Origin: Thermomicrobium roseum DSM 5159
GTDB lineage: Bacteria; Chloroflexota; Chloroflexia; Thermomicrobiales; Thermomicrobiaceae
NCBI RefSeq assembly: GCF_000021685.1
Contig: NC_011959.1
Coordinates: 1,611,705 to 1,675,704 of the forward strand
Direction of reading: 5' to 3'
Length of the DNA: 64,000 nucleotides
The notes beneath the pieces are model-generated. The model saw only the letters and a list, made by a program, of their open reading frames with translations, ran no database searches and was not told the origin of the DNA. The translations under genes and the position numbers were made by a program. Positions 28,294 to 36,589 of this stretch are shown here, in pieces (the stretch's first letter is position 1; each line of letters begins with the position of its first letter).

Positions 28294-29676
28294 TTAAGAG
28301 TCAACGATCGTGACCGTGATCGGCGAGCCGGAAATCTGCGGCTCACCCGTGTCGACGATACCGTTGCCATTGACGTCCCAATGTGCTCTGACCGTGAATG
28401 TGTCATCACTCCCATCGTTGACATAATGGCAAGCCCAAACATTTTGGTCAAATGGCACCGTATGGTTCACAGTCGCGCTGACCTTGTCGGTCCCGTCCGT
28501 GCTATTGCAGGCAGCAAAGGAACCATTCGCATTACCTGCGCTGACTGGGAAAGTGTCCGAAATTTCGAGAACCACTTTCAGGGCCGCAGTGAGCGGAGTG
28601 TCAGGACCCGCTGTTTCCACTCGAACAAAACCATCCACACCCGTGTTCGTACCACCGGCATTTGCCTCTGCCACGTTGAACGGACTCGGCGTGCTCGTGA
28701 AGGTCGCATTGACCATGTACGTGATAGTGGTCGCTATCGGCTCGCCCGAGCAGGCGCCGAACGGCGCAGAGACGTCGGCACAGGCAGTGACCACGTAGTA
28801 CCCACCCACCGTCGCGTCATCGGTGAACGTATAGACAACCGAAGCCTCACCCAGCGCGTTCGTCGCGACTGTTTGGGGGGCGGTTGGAGCAATAGTGCCA
28901 CCGGTAACCGAGACCGTGAAAATGATGTTCTGGCCGACCACTGGGGATCCACCGAGAGTCAGCTTCGCGGTGACGCGCCGCTGATTCGCGGTGAGCGAGC
29001 CCACGCCATCAGGATCGAGCCCAAGCACGCGCGTATCGCTCGCCGGTGTGATCGTCAGCACGTAGCCGCTAGGTGGCGTCGGCGGCGGCGTCGGCGGCGG
29101 CGGGAACGGCGTGTAGGTCGGGTACGGCGTGTAGGTCGGATACGGCGTGTAGGTCGGATACGGCGTGTAGGTCGGATACGGGGTCGGGGTCGCGCCCGGC
29201 GTACCGGTCCAGCCCGCCTGCAGCATGGCCAGGATCTCGCGCGAGACGTGGCCCTGGAGCACGCGGAACTGCGGCGGGTTGTTCGGGTGGAACTCGAGCC
29301 GCGAGCGCTCGAACCACTGCGTCACCACCCCCAGCTCCGGCGCGTAATACTCCTCGGTCAAGGGGTAGCCGTGGATCATCAGCCCGCCGGTGCGGTTCCA
29401 GTACGCGCGGAACTCGCCGCACAGGTTGTGCTGCGTCTCCGGGAAGTACTGGCAGTCGCCGCTCTTGGGCGCGGCCGGCGCGATGGCCGACTCCGGCGGC
29501 AGCTTGGGCATCTTGTGCCCGGCACCGACCCACTGCTGGGCGACAGTCGGGAGCGCCAGCGCCAAGACGAGGGCCAGCGTGATCAGCACCGTCGTCCCGC
29601 GCCGCGTCCCCGCCCAACGACGCAGGCGACCCAGCCGGCTGTCCCCGTCCGGTCGGAACGGTCGCGAGAATCTCAT
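28294..29676 (-). CDS. Secreted multi-domain protein: surface module, Pro/Tyr/Thr repeat linker, Ig-like domain
   Basis: The 460-residue product has a basic start and a signal peptide (TTVLITLALVLALALPTVAQQ). Residues about 70-155 form a Chloroflexota-type surface module (FRAYWNRTGGLMIHGYPLTEE, then VTQWFERSRLEFHPN). A linker of tandem PTYTPY units and a PPPPTPPPTPP stretch follow. Then comes a BIG-type Ig-like domain (about 210-330) and a C-terminal domain ending in ITVTIVDS. It probably sits outside the cell, tethered or released. The 3' part (28.25-28.8 kb) is clearly less G+C-rich than the rest. GGGAGGTGACCG precedes the ATG and a consensus-like promoter precedes that. It lies on the strand opposite to the phage-type genes. 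Confidence 0.75.
   Translation of the reverse strand: MRFSRPFRPDGDSRLGRLRRWAGTRRGTTVLITLALVLALALPTVAQQWVGAGHKMPKLPPESAIAPAAPKSGDCQYFPETQHNLCGEFRAYWNRTGGLMIHGYPLTEEYYAPELGVVTQWFERSRLEFHPNNPPQFRVLQGHVSREILAMLQAGWTGTPGATPTPYPTYTPYPTYTPYPTYTPYPTYTPFPPPPTPPPTPPSGYVLTITPASDTRVLGLDPDGVGSLTANQRRVTAKLTLGGSPVVGQNIIFTVSVTGGTIAPTAPQTVATNALGEASVVYTFTDDATVGGYYVVTACADVSAPFGACSGEPIATTITYMVNATFTSTPSPFNVAEANAGGTNTGVDGFVRVETAGPDTPLTAALKVVLEISDTFPVSAGNANGSFAACNSTDGTDKVSATVNHTVPFDQNVWACHYVNDGSDDTFTVRAHWDVNGNGIVDTGEPQISGSPITVTIVDS
29108..29179. repeat. Four 18-bp tandem repeats encoding the PTYTPY linker
   Basis: Four consecutive units of ggcgtgtaggtcggrtac (29108, 29126, 29144, 29162) encode the repeated Pro-Thr-Tyr segment on the minus strand. 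Slippage here would change linker length. Confidence 0.9.
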
Positions 29677-29752
29677 CGGTCACCTCCCATGCTCGCGGCA
29701 ACGCGCCCGGCCGACCGTCCACGCGCTCGCGTTGCCGTCCGTGTCCACCCCC

Positions 29753-29781
29753 TGTATAGCGGATAGGGTGCGCGCTGTCAA
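29753..29781 (-). promoter_or_regulatory. Consensus-like promoter of the secreted protein gene
   Basis: On the minus strand TTGACA, a 17-base spacer and TATACA lie about 75 bases before the ATG at 29676. It is one of the best sigma-A matches in the window. Confidence 0.7.
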
Positions 29782-30099
29782 GATGCTCCGCGTACGGTCG
29801 TACCTCCTTCCTCGTCTCTCCCGGGCGACCGGACGCCCGGCCGGAAGCGCCCGGCGCCCATCGCGCCTCCTACCGGTACAACGTGCGAGGGTGGTGGATG
29901 GTTTCGGGGGTCGCGGGTCGCGCCGCCAGCCAGCTGTGCGGCGCGGCCGGGGTGTGGGGGACCGCGGCCACGGCGGTCGCTGGCCGGCGCGGTGCGGGGC
30001 AGGAGCCTGGGGCAGCCCACCGACTGGCGCGGCAAACAGCGCGGCGCACCACCGTGGGCGTTGGCGATCCGGCTGACACGGTTCCCCACCGCGCCCGCA

Positions 30100-30820
30100 A
30101 CGCCTTTCCGGCCCTGCCGGGCCGGCGGGTCAGGCAGCACCTGACCCCTACAAAATGGGGATACCGCCCCACCGTGGCAGGCAGGTGCGGCACCGGTGAT
30201 GCGCCCGCCCATTCATGTAGGGGCGACGCGGTGCGTCGCCCGACCGCGCCACCGGCGCGGCAACATCCGGGTTGCGCGCCAGGATGCGGCGATGATCGCG
30301 ACCGACGTCGCACGCCGGTGGTGGTCTGCCGGCCCTGGCGGGCCGGACGGGTCAGGCACCACCTGACCCCTACAAAACGGGGCCGGTCACCCGACCGGAG
30401 CCGGCCATGCAGCGCACTGGTGCTGGACCGCCCAACCTTGTAGGGGCGAGGCGCTGCCTCGCCCGCCCGCGCCAGGGGCGCGGCGATTCAAGGTGGCCGA
30501 CACGTCTCGCACGACACGCAGCGCAGACCAGCCGAGCGGCCCTCTCCACGATCGCCCGGCCGTGAACGGCCGGGCTCAGTCCCCAAGCCGGCTGAAGCCG
30601 GCTGATCCCAACGGCCCCTGCACCTGGCCGATCGACCCGGGCACCTGTGCGCCTCACAGCCCCCTTCAGGGGGCTTGCGGACTGAGCCCGGGGCTTCAGC
30701 CCCGGGCGTTCGCTGCCGACCGCCCCGGCAGCGATGGTCGCGGCACCACTGCACCCCTAGGCGTCGGTCTGCCGCCCCTGCCGGGCCGGCGGGTCAGGCA
30801 GCGCCTGACCCTTACCGGGC
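30100..30820. repeat. Hairpin-repeat island 3 (A-B-A-B-C-A)
   Basis: Type A units lie at 30127, 30349 and 30791. Type B lies near 30218 (as GGGCGACGCGGTGCGTCGCCC, with compensating changes in both arms) and 30441. Element C spans 30490-30760. The island fills the gap between the secreted-protein promoter and the capsid-type gene. Bases 29782-30099 hold no supported gene. Confidence 0.85.
30554..30707. repeat. Element C, copy 3
   Basis: Hairpin 1 is at 30554-30575 (loop TGAA) and hairpin 4 at 30686-30707 (loop TTCA). The long-range stem is conserved as in copy 1. Small differences lie only in the inter-hairpin segment. Confidence 0.85.
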
Positions 30821-30895
30821 TGGGCGGTGATCAGCGCGCGACCGACGACGGCCAGAGGTTTCAGTCGAGTCCGTCGCACGAAGGAGGAGAACCAG

Positions 30896-31783
30896 ATGGC
30901 ACTGACCAAGGTAGAAGCCGCCAAACTGACCGACGACATGCTGCTGCGCGGCGTCATCGAGACGATCGTCATGGAGTCGCCGGTGCTCCAGCGCCTCCCC
31001 TTCATGGAGGTGGTCGGCACCGGGCTCACCTACAACCGCGAGGCGACGCTCCCGGCCGCTACCTTCTACGAGGTCGGCGATACCTGGACGGAATCGACCC
31101 CCACCTTCACCCAGGTGACGACCGGGCTGAAGATCCTGGGTGGCGATGCCGACATCGATCACTTCCTCCTGCAGACCTACCGCGATCCCAACGAACTGGA
31201 GGCGATCGTCATCCAGAGCAAGGCCAAGGCGGTCGCGCACGCCTTCCTCGCCACCTTTTACACCGGTGACGCCAGCGCCGATCCCAAGCAGTTCGACGGC
31301 TTGCGCCGACTCGTCCCGGCCAGTCAGACCTTCCAGCCCGGCCCCAACGGCGGGAGCCTGACCCTGGAGCTCCTGGACCAGCTGGTCGATCTGGTCAAGC
31401 CGGGCAAGCCGGACGCGCTCCTGATGTCCAAGCGGACGCGCCGCAAGCTGAGCCAGCTGCGCCGCCAGAGCGGGACCGTCCTGGAGAGCGATGTCGACCA
31501 GTTCGGTCAGCGCGTCCTCTTTTACGACGGCATCCCGGTGCTGGTCGACGACTTCGTGCCGGACAACGAGACGCTCGGGACCGGCACCGGCCTCTCCTCG
31601 ATCTACGCTGTCAAGTGGGGGCCGAGCGGGCTGATGGGGCTGGAGAACGGCGGCATCGTGGTCGAGGAGGTGGGCGCGCTGGAGACCAAGAACGCGCGGC
31701 GCTGGCGCGTCCGCTGGTACTGCGGCCTGGCCCTCTTCTCGACGGTGGCGGTCGCCCGGCTGCAGGGGATCGCGGCCAACTAG
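30896..31783 (+). CDS. Phage major capsid protein, HK97-like (candidate)
   Basis: The 295-residue product starts after AAGGAGGAGAACCAG, the strongest binding site in the region. The N-terminal helix (LTKVEAAKLTDDMLLRGVIETI) is followed by SPVLQRLPFMEVVGTGLTYN, a beta-hairpin/E-loop-like stretch (ATFYEVGDTWTEST) and a helix-rich centre with KAKAVAHAFLATFYTGD. The end is WYCGLALFSTVAVARLQGI. This S-P-[VL]-L-x-x-L-P-F opening and overall layout are typical of HK97-fold phage capsid proteins without a large N-terminal scaffold domain. Alternatives are an encapsulin or a tail-tube-type protein. No terminase, portal or protease gene adjoins it. Confidence 0.68.
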   Translation: MALTKVEAAKLTDDMLLRGVIETIVMESPVLQRLPFMEVVGTGLTYNREATLPAATFYEVGDTWTESTPTFTQVTTGLKILGGDADIDHFLLQTYRDPNELEAIVIQSKAKAVAHAFLATFYTGDASADPKQFDGLRRLVPASQTFQPGPNGGSLTLELLDQLVDLVKPGKPDALLMSKRTRRKLSQLRRQSGTVLESDVDQFGQRVLFYDGIPVLVDDFVPDNETLGTGTGLSSIYAVKWGPSGLMGLENGGIVVEEVGALETKNARRWRVRWYCGLALFSTVAVARLQGIAAN

Positions 31784-32036
31784 CCGCGCGACGGGGCTGG
31801 GAATCGGCGAGCGGGGAGTGCCCGACCGGCAGCGCGCTCCCCCTCGCCGGCGCAGTCCCTGCCTCCTCGCAACCGCGTCCGGCCAGCGCGGCCGGGCGCG
31901 GCGCTGGGGCAGCTCGCGACCGGTCGCTGGCGGGCGCGCCGGCGTCCAGCGCGAGCGACGCGTCTCCATAGCGGACCGTTCCTTCGAGGGTGTTTCGCGG
32001 TCGGTGGAACCGGCGCGATCGAGCGGGAGGTGAGCG

Positions 32037-32261
32037 ATGACCACGACCGGGAGCGGCGCGCTGCGCCTGCGCCGGCTGCTCGCCCGTCGGCGAGCGAGCC
32101 AGCTGGCCGAGCGGCCACGCACCGCCTACGAGCTCCTGACCCGCCAGATGGTCGAGCAGCTCGGACGCGACTTGGCCGACCTGCGGCGGCGCGTCGACCA
32201 GCTGTTCACGACCGTCGTCGGCGCTATCCTGCTCGAGTTGCTGCTCCGCCTGTGGGGCTGA
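32037..32261 (+). CDS. Small membrane-anchored protein, holin-like candidate
   Basis: The 74-residue product has GGGAGGTGAGCG before the ATG. It has a basic N-terminal third (LRLRRLLARRRASQLAERPR), an amphipathic coiled segment (RQMVEQLGRDLADLRRRVDQLF) and one C-terminal hydrophobic segment (TTVVGAILLELLLRLWG). Its size, single membrane segment and position between capsid-type and endolysin genes fit a holin or a membrane-tethered lysis accessory protein. That role is inference; no family is recognised. The 250 bases before it hold no gene. Confidence 0.55.
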   Translation: MTTTGSGALRLRRLLARRRASQLAERPRTAYELLTRQMVEQLGRDLADLRRRVDQLFTTVVGAILLELLLRLWG

Positions 32262-33179
32262 GCGCCCAGCTGCTCGCCACAGGCATGCTGACCGCTGGCT
32301 CGACGCTCTCTCCTCAGGAGACCGCGCTCCGCCGCTCAGCGGCTCCGCCGCTCCTGCAGCGAGCCGGCGGAGCCTGGCGACGCAGGCAGGCCGCGGCTGG
32401 CGGAACCGGGGCATGCTCGCCGCGGGAGCGAGCGGGGAGTTACCGAGGCAGAGCCACCGCGCAGCCAGTGCCGGGTGAACTGCGGAGCGAGCCCGCGACG
32501 GCGTCGAACCCCTTCGCCCGATCTCCAGCTGTCCTGGACGCGGGGCGCACGCCGCGACACGGGCTGCACACGGCTGACCGCTGCTGCGCGACGGCGAAGG
32601 TCGGCGTCGCGCGACCGGCAGCTGGGTGGCTGGAAGGTCCGTCGGCAGGCAGACAACGGTCCGTCCATCGTCCCCTTCCGCTGTCCGCCGGCTCGCATCG
32701 TCTGCGCGGCCGACGGTCCGAGAGACGGGGCGTTTGGGGCCACGGCCGGTCGCAGCTGGCCGGCAGCGACCTCCGTGCGCCGGTCGAACGACGAGGTGAC
32801 GGAGAACCACGCCGTCGTGCTGGAGCGGTCGCGGCGCGTCCACTCGGCGTGCCCAGCGCACGTCGCCGCCGACGGCATGACGCCAGCCTGACCGTCTGCG
32901 CCCAGCCTCGCCCGCGCGGTGCGCCGCCCCCTCTCCCCCACCGAGCGGGGCCGGGGGCTGAAGGGTGTCCAGCTGCGACCATGTGGGCTCGGAGAGGTGG
33001 TCAGGCGGATCTGCTGACGGCTCGACGAGCGTTTGTTCGGCTAGTGCGGCTGTCCGTGCGGTGACGCGCCCGGGAAGGCCTAAGCTGCCCGCAAGCGCGA
33101 CCGGCGGGCTCCGGACGAGCCGCGTCCGCCCACCCCTCCTGCGAGCCGTTCGACCGACCATCCGAGGAAGGAGGAGACG
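32262..33179. other. 0.9-kb stretch without a supported gene inside the phage-type cluster
   Basis: Frames on both strands are open but low in recognisable content, are rich in Arg/Ala/Pro, and have no good starts. No type A/B/C repeats are seen. It may hold decayed phage genes or an RNA, which I cannot show. Confidence 0.4.
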
Positions 33180-34421
33180 ATGTCCGAGGAACTCCTGGTC
33201 ACCGGCGTCCTGCCGCGCATCGATGCCGCACGCTTCGCCCAGATCCTGGCTGCGGTCGGCTCGCCGGCCGCCGCGGAGGCAGCGCAGGCTTGGGCAGCCG
33301 TCGCGGCCGAGGGGGTCGATCCCCTCTTCGCCCTGGCCGTCTTCTGGCACGAATCGCGCTGCGGGACGACCGGGCTGGTCGCCGCGCACGAGCTCCGCAA
33401 CCCGGGCGCGACGCGGACCAGCCGGACCGGCGTGGGCGAGCCGGTCAGCGTGCCTGGCCGCGGCCGTTTCTGGCGCTATCCCTCCTGGACCGACGGGTTC
33501 CGGGACCTCGCGCGACGGCTGGTCGACCCCGGCTTCGTCTATCGCCAACAGGGTGCCTGGAGCGTCGAGCGGATCGTCCCACTCTGGGCGCCGGCAGCCG
33601 ACGGCAACGATCCGGCACGCTATGTGGCCGCGGTGCGCGCCTTCATGGCGCAGCACGCCGGCCAGCCGGTCGCCGGTGTCCCCCTGCGTCTGGCCTGGTT
33701 GCCGCCCAGTGCCCCCAACCGGCCCGGCTTTCCGCTGCAGCCGGCCTGGATCACGATCCACGAGACGGCGAACGAAAACCCCGGCGCCGATGCCGAGGCG
33801 CACCGCCGCTTCGTCCACGCCGGGGGTGGGCCGGAAGGGGTGAGCTTCCATTTCGTGGTGGACGACCGCGAAGCGGTGCAGCTCCTGCCGGTCGTGGAGA
33901 ACGGCTGGCACGCCGGGGACGGGCCGAGCGGTCCGGGAAACCGGACGAGCGTCGCGATCGAGCTCTGCGTGCATGCTGGCTCGGACTGGGCGCGCACCCA
34001 GGAGCACGGGGCACGCCTGACCGCTGCCCTCTGTCGTGCGTTCGGGCTCCCGGCCGAGCGGGTCGTGCCGCACCAGCGCTGGAGCGGGAAGGGGTGCCCG
34101 CGTCGGTTGCTGGCGCAGGGGTTCGGGCGCTTTGTTGACCGGGTGGCCGAACAGCTGCGCGCCGCAGGACGGTTCTTCCCGCAGACCGGCTACACGCTAC
34201 GCGGCGACTTTTTGGCCTTCTGGGAAGCCCGCGGTGGACTGGAGCTCTTCGGCTACCCGCTGAGCGCCGAGCGGCGCGAGCCCTGCGAGGACGGCCACGA
34301 GCACTGGGTGCAGTGGTTCGAGCGCGCCTGCTTCGAGCGGCACGAGGAGCGGCCACCCGGCCGCCAGGTGCTGCTGCGCCGCCTGGGCGCGCTGGCCCTG
34401 GCGGGAAAGGAGGCACCGTGA
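33180..34421 (+). CDS. Modular endolysin: glucosaminidase-like + amidase_2 + surface module
   Basis: 413 residues, GGAAGGAGGAGACG before the ATG. Residues about 20-165 resemble a glucosaminidase/lysozyme-like domain with catalytic-type Glu58 (FWHESRCG) and YPSWTDGFRDLARRLVD. Residues about 180-310 are an N-acetylmuramoyl-L-alanine amidase_2 domain with zinc ligands His194 (ITIHETANEN), His298 and Cys306 (VPHQRWSGKGCP). The C-terminal 330-405 carry the same surface module as the secreted proteins here (LRGDFLAFWEARGGLELFGYPLS, then VQWFERACFERH). There is no signal peptide, so export would need a holin or lysis. Two peptidoglycan-cutting activities plus a host-type binding module suggest a phage or phage-derived lysin. 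Confidence 0.82.
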   Translation: MSEELLVTGVLPRIDAARFAQILAAVGSPAAAEAAQAWAAVAAEGVDPLFALAVFWHESRCGTTGLVAAHELRNPGATRTSRTGVGEPVSVPGRGRFWRYPSWTDGFRDLARRLVDPGFVYRQQGAWSVERIVPLWAPAADGNDPARYVAAVRAFMAQHAGQPVAGVPLRLAWLPPSAPNRPGFPLQPAWITIHETANENPGADAEAHRRFVHAGGGPEGVSFHFVVDDREAVQLLPVVENGWHAGDGPSGPGNRTSVAIELCVHAGSDWARTQEHGARLTAALCRAFGLPAERVVPHQRWSGKGCPRRLLAQGFGRFVDRVAEQLRAAGRFFPQTGYTLRGDFLAFWEARGGLELFGYPLSAERREPCEDGHEHWVQWFERACFERHEERPPGRQVLLRRLGALALAGKEAP

Positions 34422-34777
34422 GCGGACGCGAGCGCCGCCGTCCGGCCCTCCGGCCCGCGTCGACCGCACCAGCCGCGGAGACGGTGCCGCCGGAGCGGGC
34501 AGCGCTGGCCGAGCGGATCCTGGCCCTGCTCCGCACCAGCACAGCGGCAGGCGACCTGGAGCGGGAGATCGCCGCGCTGCGCCAGGTGCTGGGGGAAGTG
34601 CTCCTGGCCGAACCGGATCCCCGCCAGCTGGTGCGGCACGTGGCGCGCCTGGTGGAGGTGGAAGTGCGGGCGCTGCGCGCCCAGCGCCTCCTGGTGGGCG
34701 AAAAGGGGAACGACCTGGCCGACCTCTTGGCGCAGCTGGCACTCGAGCTGGGGATGACGGAGGAGGCCGCCGAGTGA
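34418..34777 (+). CDS. Small helical protein of unknown function in phage-type cluster
   Basis: 119 residues; GTG start overlaps the endolysin stop by 4 bases, with GGGAAAGGAGGCACC upstream, so it is translationally coupled. After a basic/Pro-Ala N-terminus it is almost all alpha-helical (ERAALAERILALLR, then EREIAALRQVLGEVLLAE and LVRHVARLVEVEVRALRAQRLLVGEKGNDLADLLAQLALELG). The size and helical character recall small phage proteins (small terminase, spanin-like or head proteins), but nothing specific is recognisable. Coupling to the lysin suggests a lysis-related or late role. Confidence 0.55.
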   Translation: MSGRERRRPALRPASTAPAAETVPPERAALAERILALLRTSTAAGDLEREIAALRQVLGEVLLAEPDPRQLVRHVARLVEVEVRALRAQRLLVGEKGNDLADLLAQLALELGMTEEAAE

Positions 34778-34829
34778 GGGGCGGCCCGCTGCCAGGCTCC
34801 TCACCCCACCCGGGGGTCGCCGCCTGGCG

Positions 34830-35740
34830 GGCCGGCCGGTCCGGCACCACCTGCCCGCAATAGGACGGGGCCAACCACCGGGCCGGTGACGGCTGGCCCT
34901 TCCAGCCGCGCCAGCCCACCCACCTGTGTCAGGGCGAGGCGCTGCCCCGCCCGACCGCGCCAGAGGCGCGGGCACAGCCACGTAGCCTGCATCGGACACG
35001 TCGCCGATCTGCCAGCCACTGTGCCGATCGCCGCACCTGGCGATTGACCGGCCCTCCGGGCCGGCGGGTCAGGCAGCGCCTGACCCCTACGAGGTGGCAC
35101 CGCTCACCTGACCGGAGCCGGCTATGCGGCGCAATGGTGCTGGGCCGCACCACCTGTGTCGGGGCGGGGCGCTGCCTCGCCCACCGCGCTGCCGGCGCGG
35201 CAACATCCGTCGTATGCATCGCCCGGTCCGCCGATCCTGCCGGCATCGTAACCATCGCCCCACCGGCGATTGACCGGCCCTCCGGGCCGGCGGGTCAGGC
35301 AGCGCCTGACCCCTCCATGGCGGGGGCTGCCGCCACCCGTGGCGCCCATGTGTCCGACCGGGGATGCAGCGCGCCACGCTGTAGGGGCGAGGCGCTGCCT
35401 CGCCCGACCGCGCCGCATGGCGCGGTAATGCATCGTGGCCGACACGTCTCGCCCGACACGCAGCGCCGATCAGCCGAGCGCCCGTATCCACGATCGCCCG
35501 GCCGTGAACGGTTGGGCTTCAGCCCCGGGCGTTCGCTGCCGACCGCCCCGGCAGCGATGGTCGCGGCACCACTGCACCCCTAAGCGTCGATCGGCCGGCC
35601 CTACCGGGCCGGCGGGTCAGGCACCGCCTGACCCCTACCAGACGGGAATATCGCCGCACCGTGGCCGGCGCGTGCCGCACCTGCGACATCCGCCCGACCA
35701 GGTCGGGGCGGGGCGCTGCCCCGCCCGCGCGGTGCTGGCA
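34830..35740. repeat. Hairpin-repeat island 4 (A-B-A-B-A-B-C'-A-B)
   Basis: A degenerate A lies near 34838 and clear type A units at 35066, 35292 and 35614. Type B lies near 34930, 35158, 35383 and 35705. Element C is present only as an internally deleted form. The core after A at 35066 resembles the one after A at 30349 of island 3. No gene is supported between 34778 and 35816. Confidence 0.85.
35427..35585. repeat. Element C, copy 4, internally deleted
   Basis: The left flank and hairpin 1 left arm join directly to the hairpin 4 right half (…GTGAACGG then TTGGGCTTCAGCC…, about 35496-35531). About 110 bases, including hairpins 2 and 3, are missing. The flanks match the full copies. Confidence 0.8.
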
Positions 35741-35816
35741 ACGGTACGGCGGCAACCAGCGGTCGGGGGTCGCTCGTCCAGCGGCACCCTGCTGCGCGAC
35801 GAGTAGGAGGTGTTCC

Positions 35817-36368
35817 ATGACGCTGACGCTCGAGGCAGCGCGCGCTGCGCTGCGCCGCCTCGCCGCCGACCAGGCAACACCGCCCGCCTGGTCGGACGAG
35901 GACCTGGACACGGCGCTCGCCATCGGGCTGGCCCAGCTCGACCAGCTGGCACCGTCCACCGCGGTGGTCCAGCTGGCCGCGGGCGGCACCGACCGGCTTC
36001 CGCTCCCGAGCGGGGTGCAGCGCGTTTTGGCCGTGCTGCACGCTGGCCAGCCGCTCGCCGGGTGGTCGGTCTGGGCTGGCGAGTTGGTCTTCGCCGAGCC
36101 GGTGAGCGGCAGTCTGGAGCTGCGCTGCTGGCAGCGCCGCACGCTGCCGGATGCCGCCAGCGATCCCCTGCCGCTCAGCGGGCCGGCCGAGGAGACCTTT
36201 CTGCTAGCCGCCGCTGTCGAAGCGCTGCTCGTCCAGGCGCTGGTCCAGCAGGGTCGCCACCAGGGGCCGGTCGGGCCACTCGTCGCCGCGCTCGAGCAGG
36301 CGCGGCTCCAGCGCGAGCGGGCAGCCCGCGCCCTGCCGCGTGTCCTGTGCAGCCGGTCGCTGCGGTAG
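35817..36368 (+). CDS. Phage head-tail connector-like protein (candidate)
   Basis: The 183-residue product has GAGTAGGAGGTGTTCC before the ATG. It opens with LTLEAARAALRRLAADQATPPAWSDEDLDTALAIGLAQLDQL, reminiscent of the N-terminal helices of phage head-tail adaptor (gp6/gp15-like) proteins. A beta-rich middle (STAVVQLAAGGTDRLPLPSG, then ELVFAEPVSGSLELRCW) and a long C-terminal helix (ETFLLAAAVEALLVQALVQQ) follow. Assignment rests on fold-like pattern and context. It stands alone between islands 4 and 5. Confidence 0.5.
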   Translation: MTLTLEAARAALRRLAADQATPPAWSDEDLDTALAIGLAQLDQLAPSTAVVQLAAGGTDRLPLPSGVQRVLAVLHAGQPLAGWSVWAGELVFAEPVSGSLELRCWQRRTLPDAASDPLPLSGPAEETFLLAAAVEALLVQALVQQGRHQGPVGPLVAALEQARLQRERAARALPRVLCSRSLR

Positions 36369-36589
36369 GGCGACGCGCCGCTCAGGGGTCCGGCAGCGCC
36401 TGCCTCTCCCGGGCGGGGGTCGTCGGCTGCCCAGGCGAGCGACCACACGCCCTCGCGGGGGCGGCACCCTCCTGGTGGGAGCGACGCGCTGCCTCGCCCG
36501 CTGCGCACCAGCGCGGCACCGTGCGGTAACGCGTCCCGGTGGCGGCAACGCTCCCCGGACCGTGGTCATCCGCACGATACGTGGTGATG

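Noticed and set aside
29108..29179. 18-bp tandem repeats as a possible iteron/origin
   Set aside because: They lie in frame inside the secreted-protein gene and encode its Pro/Tyr linker.
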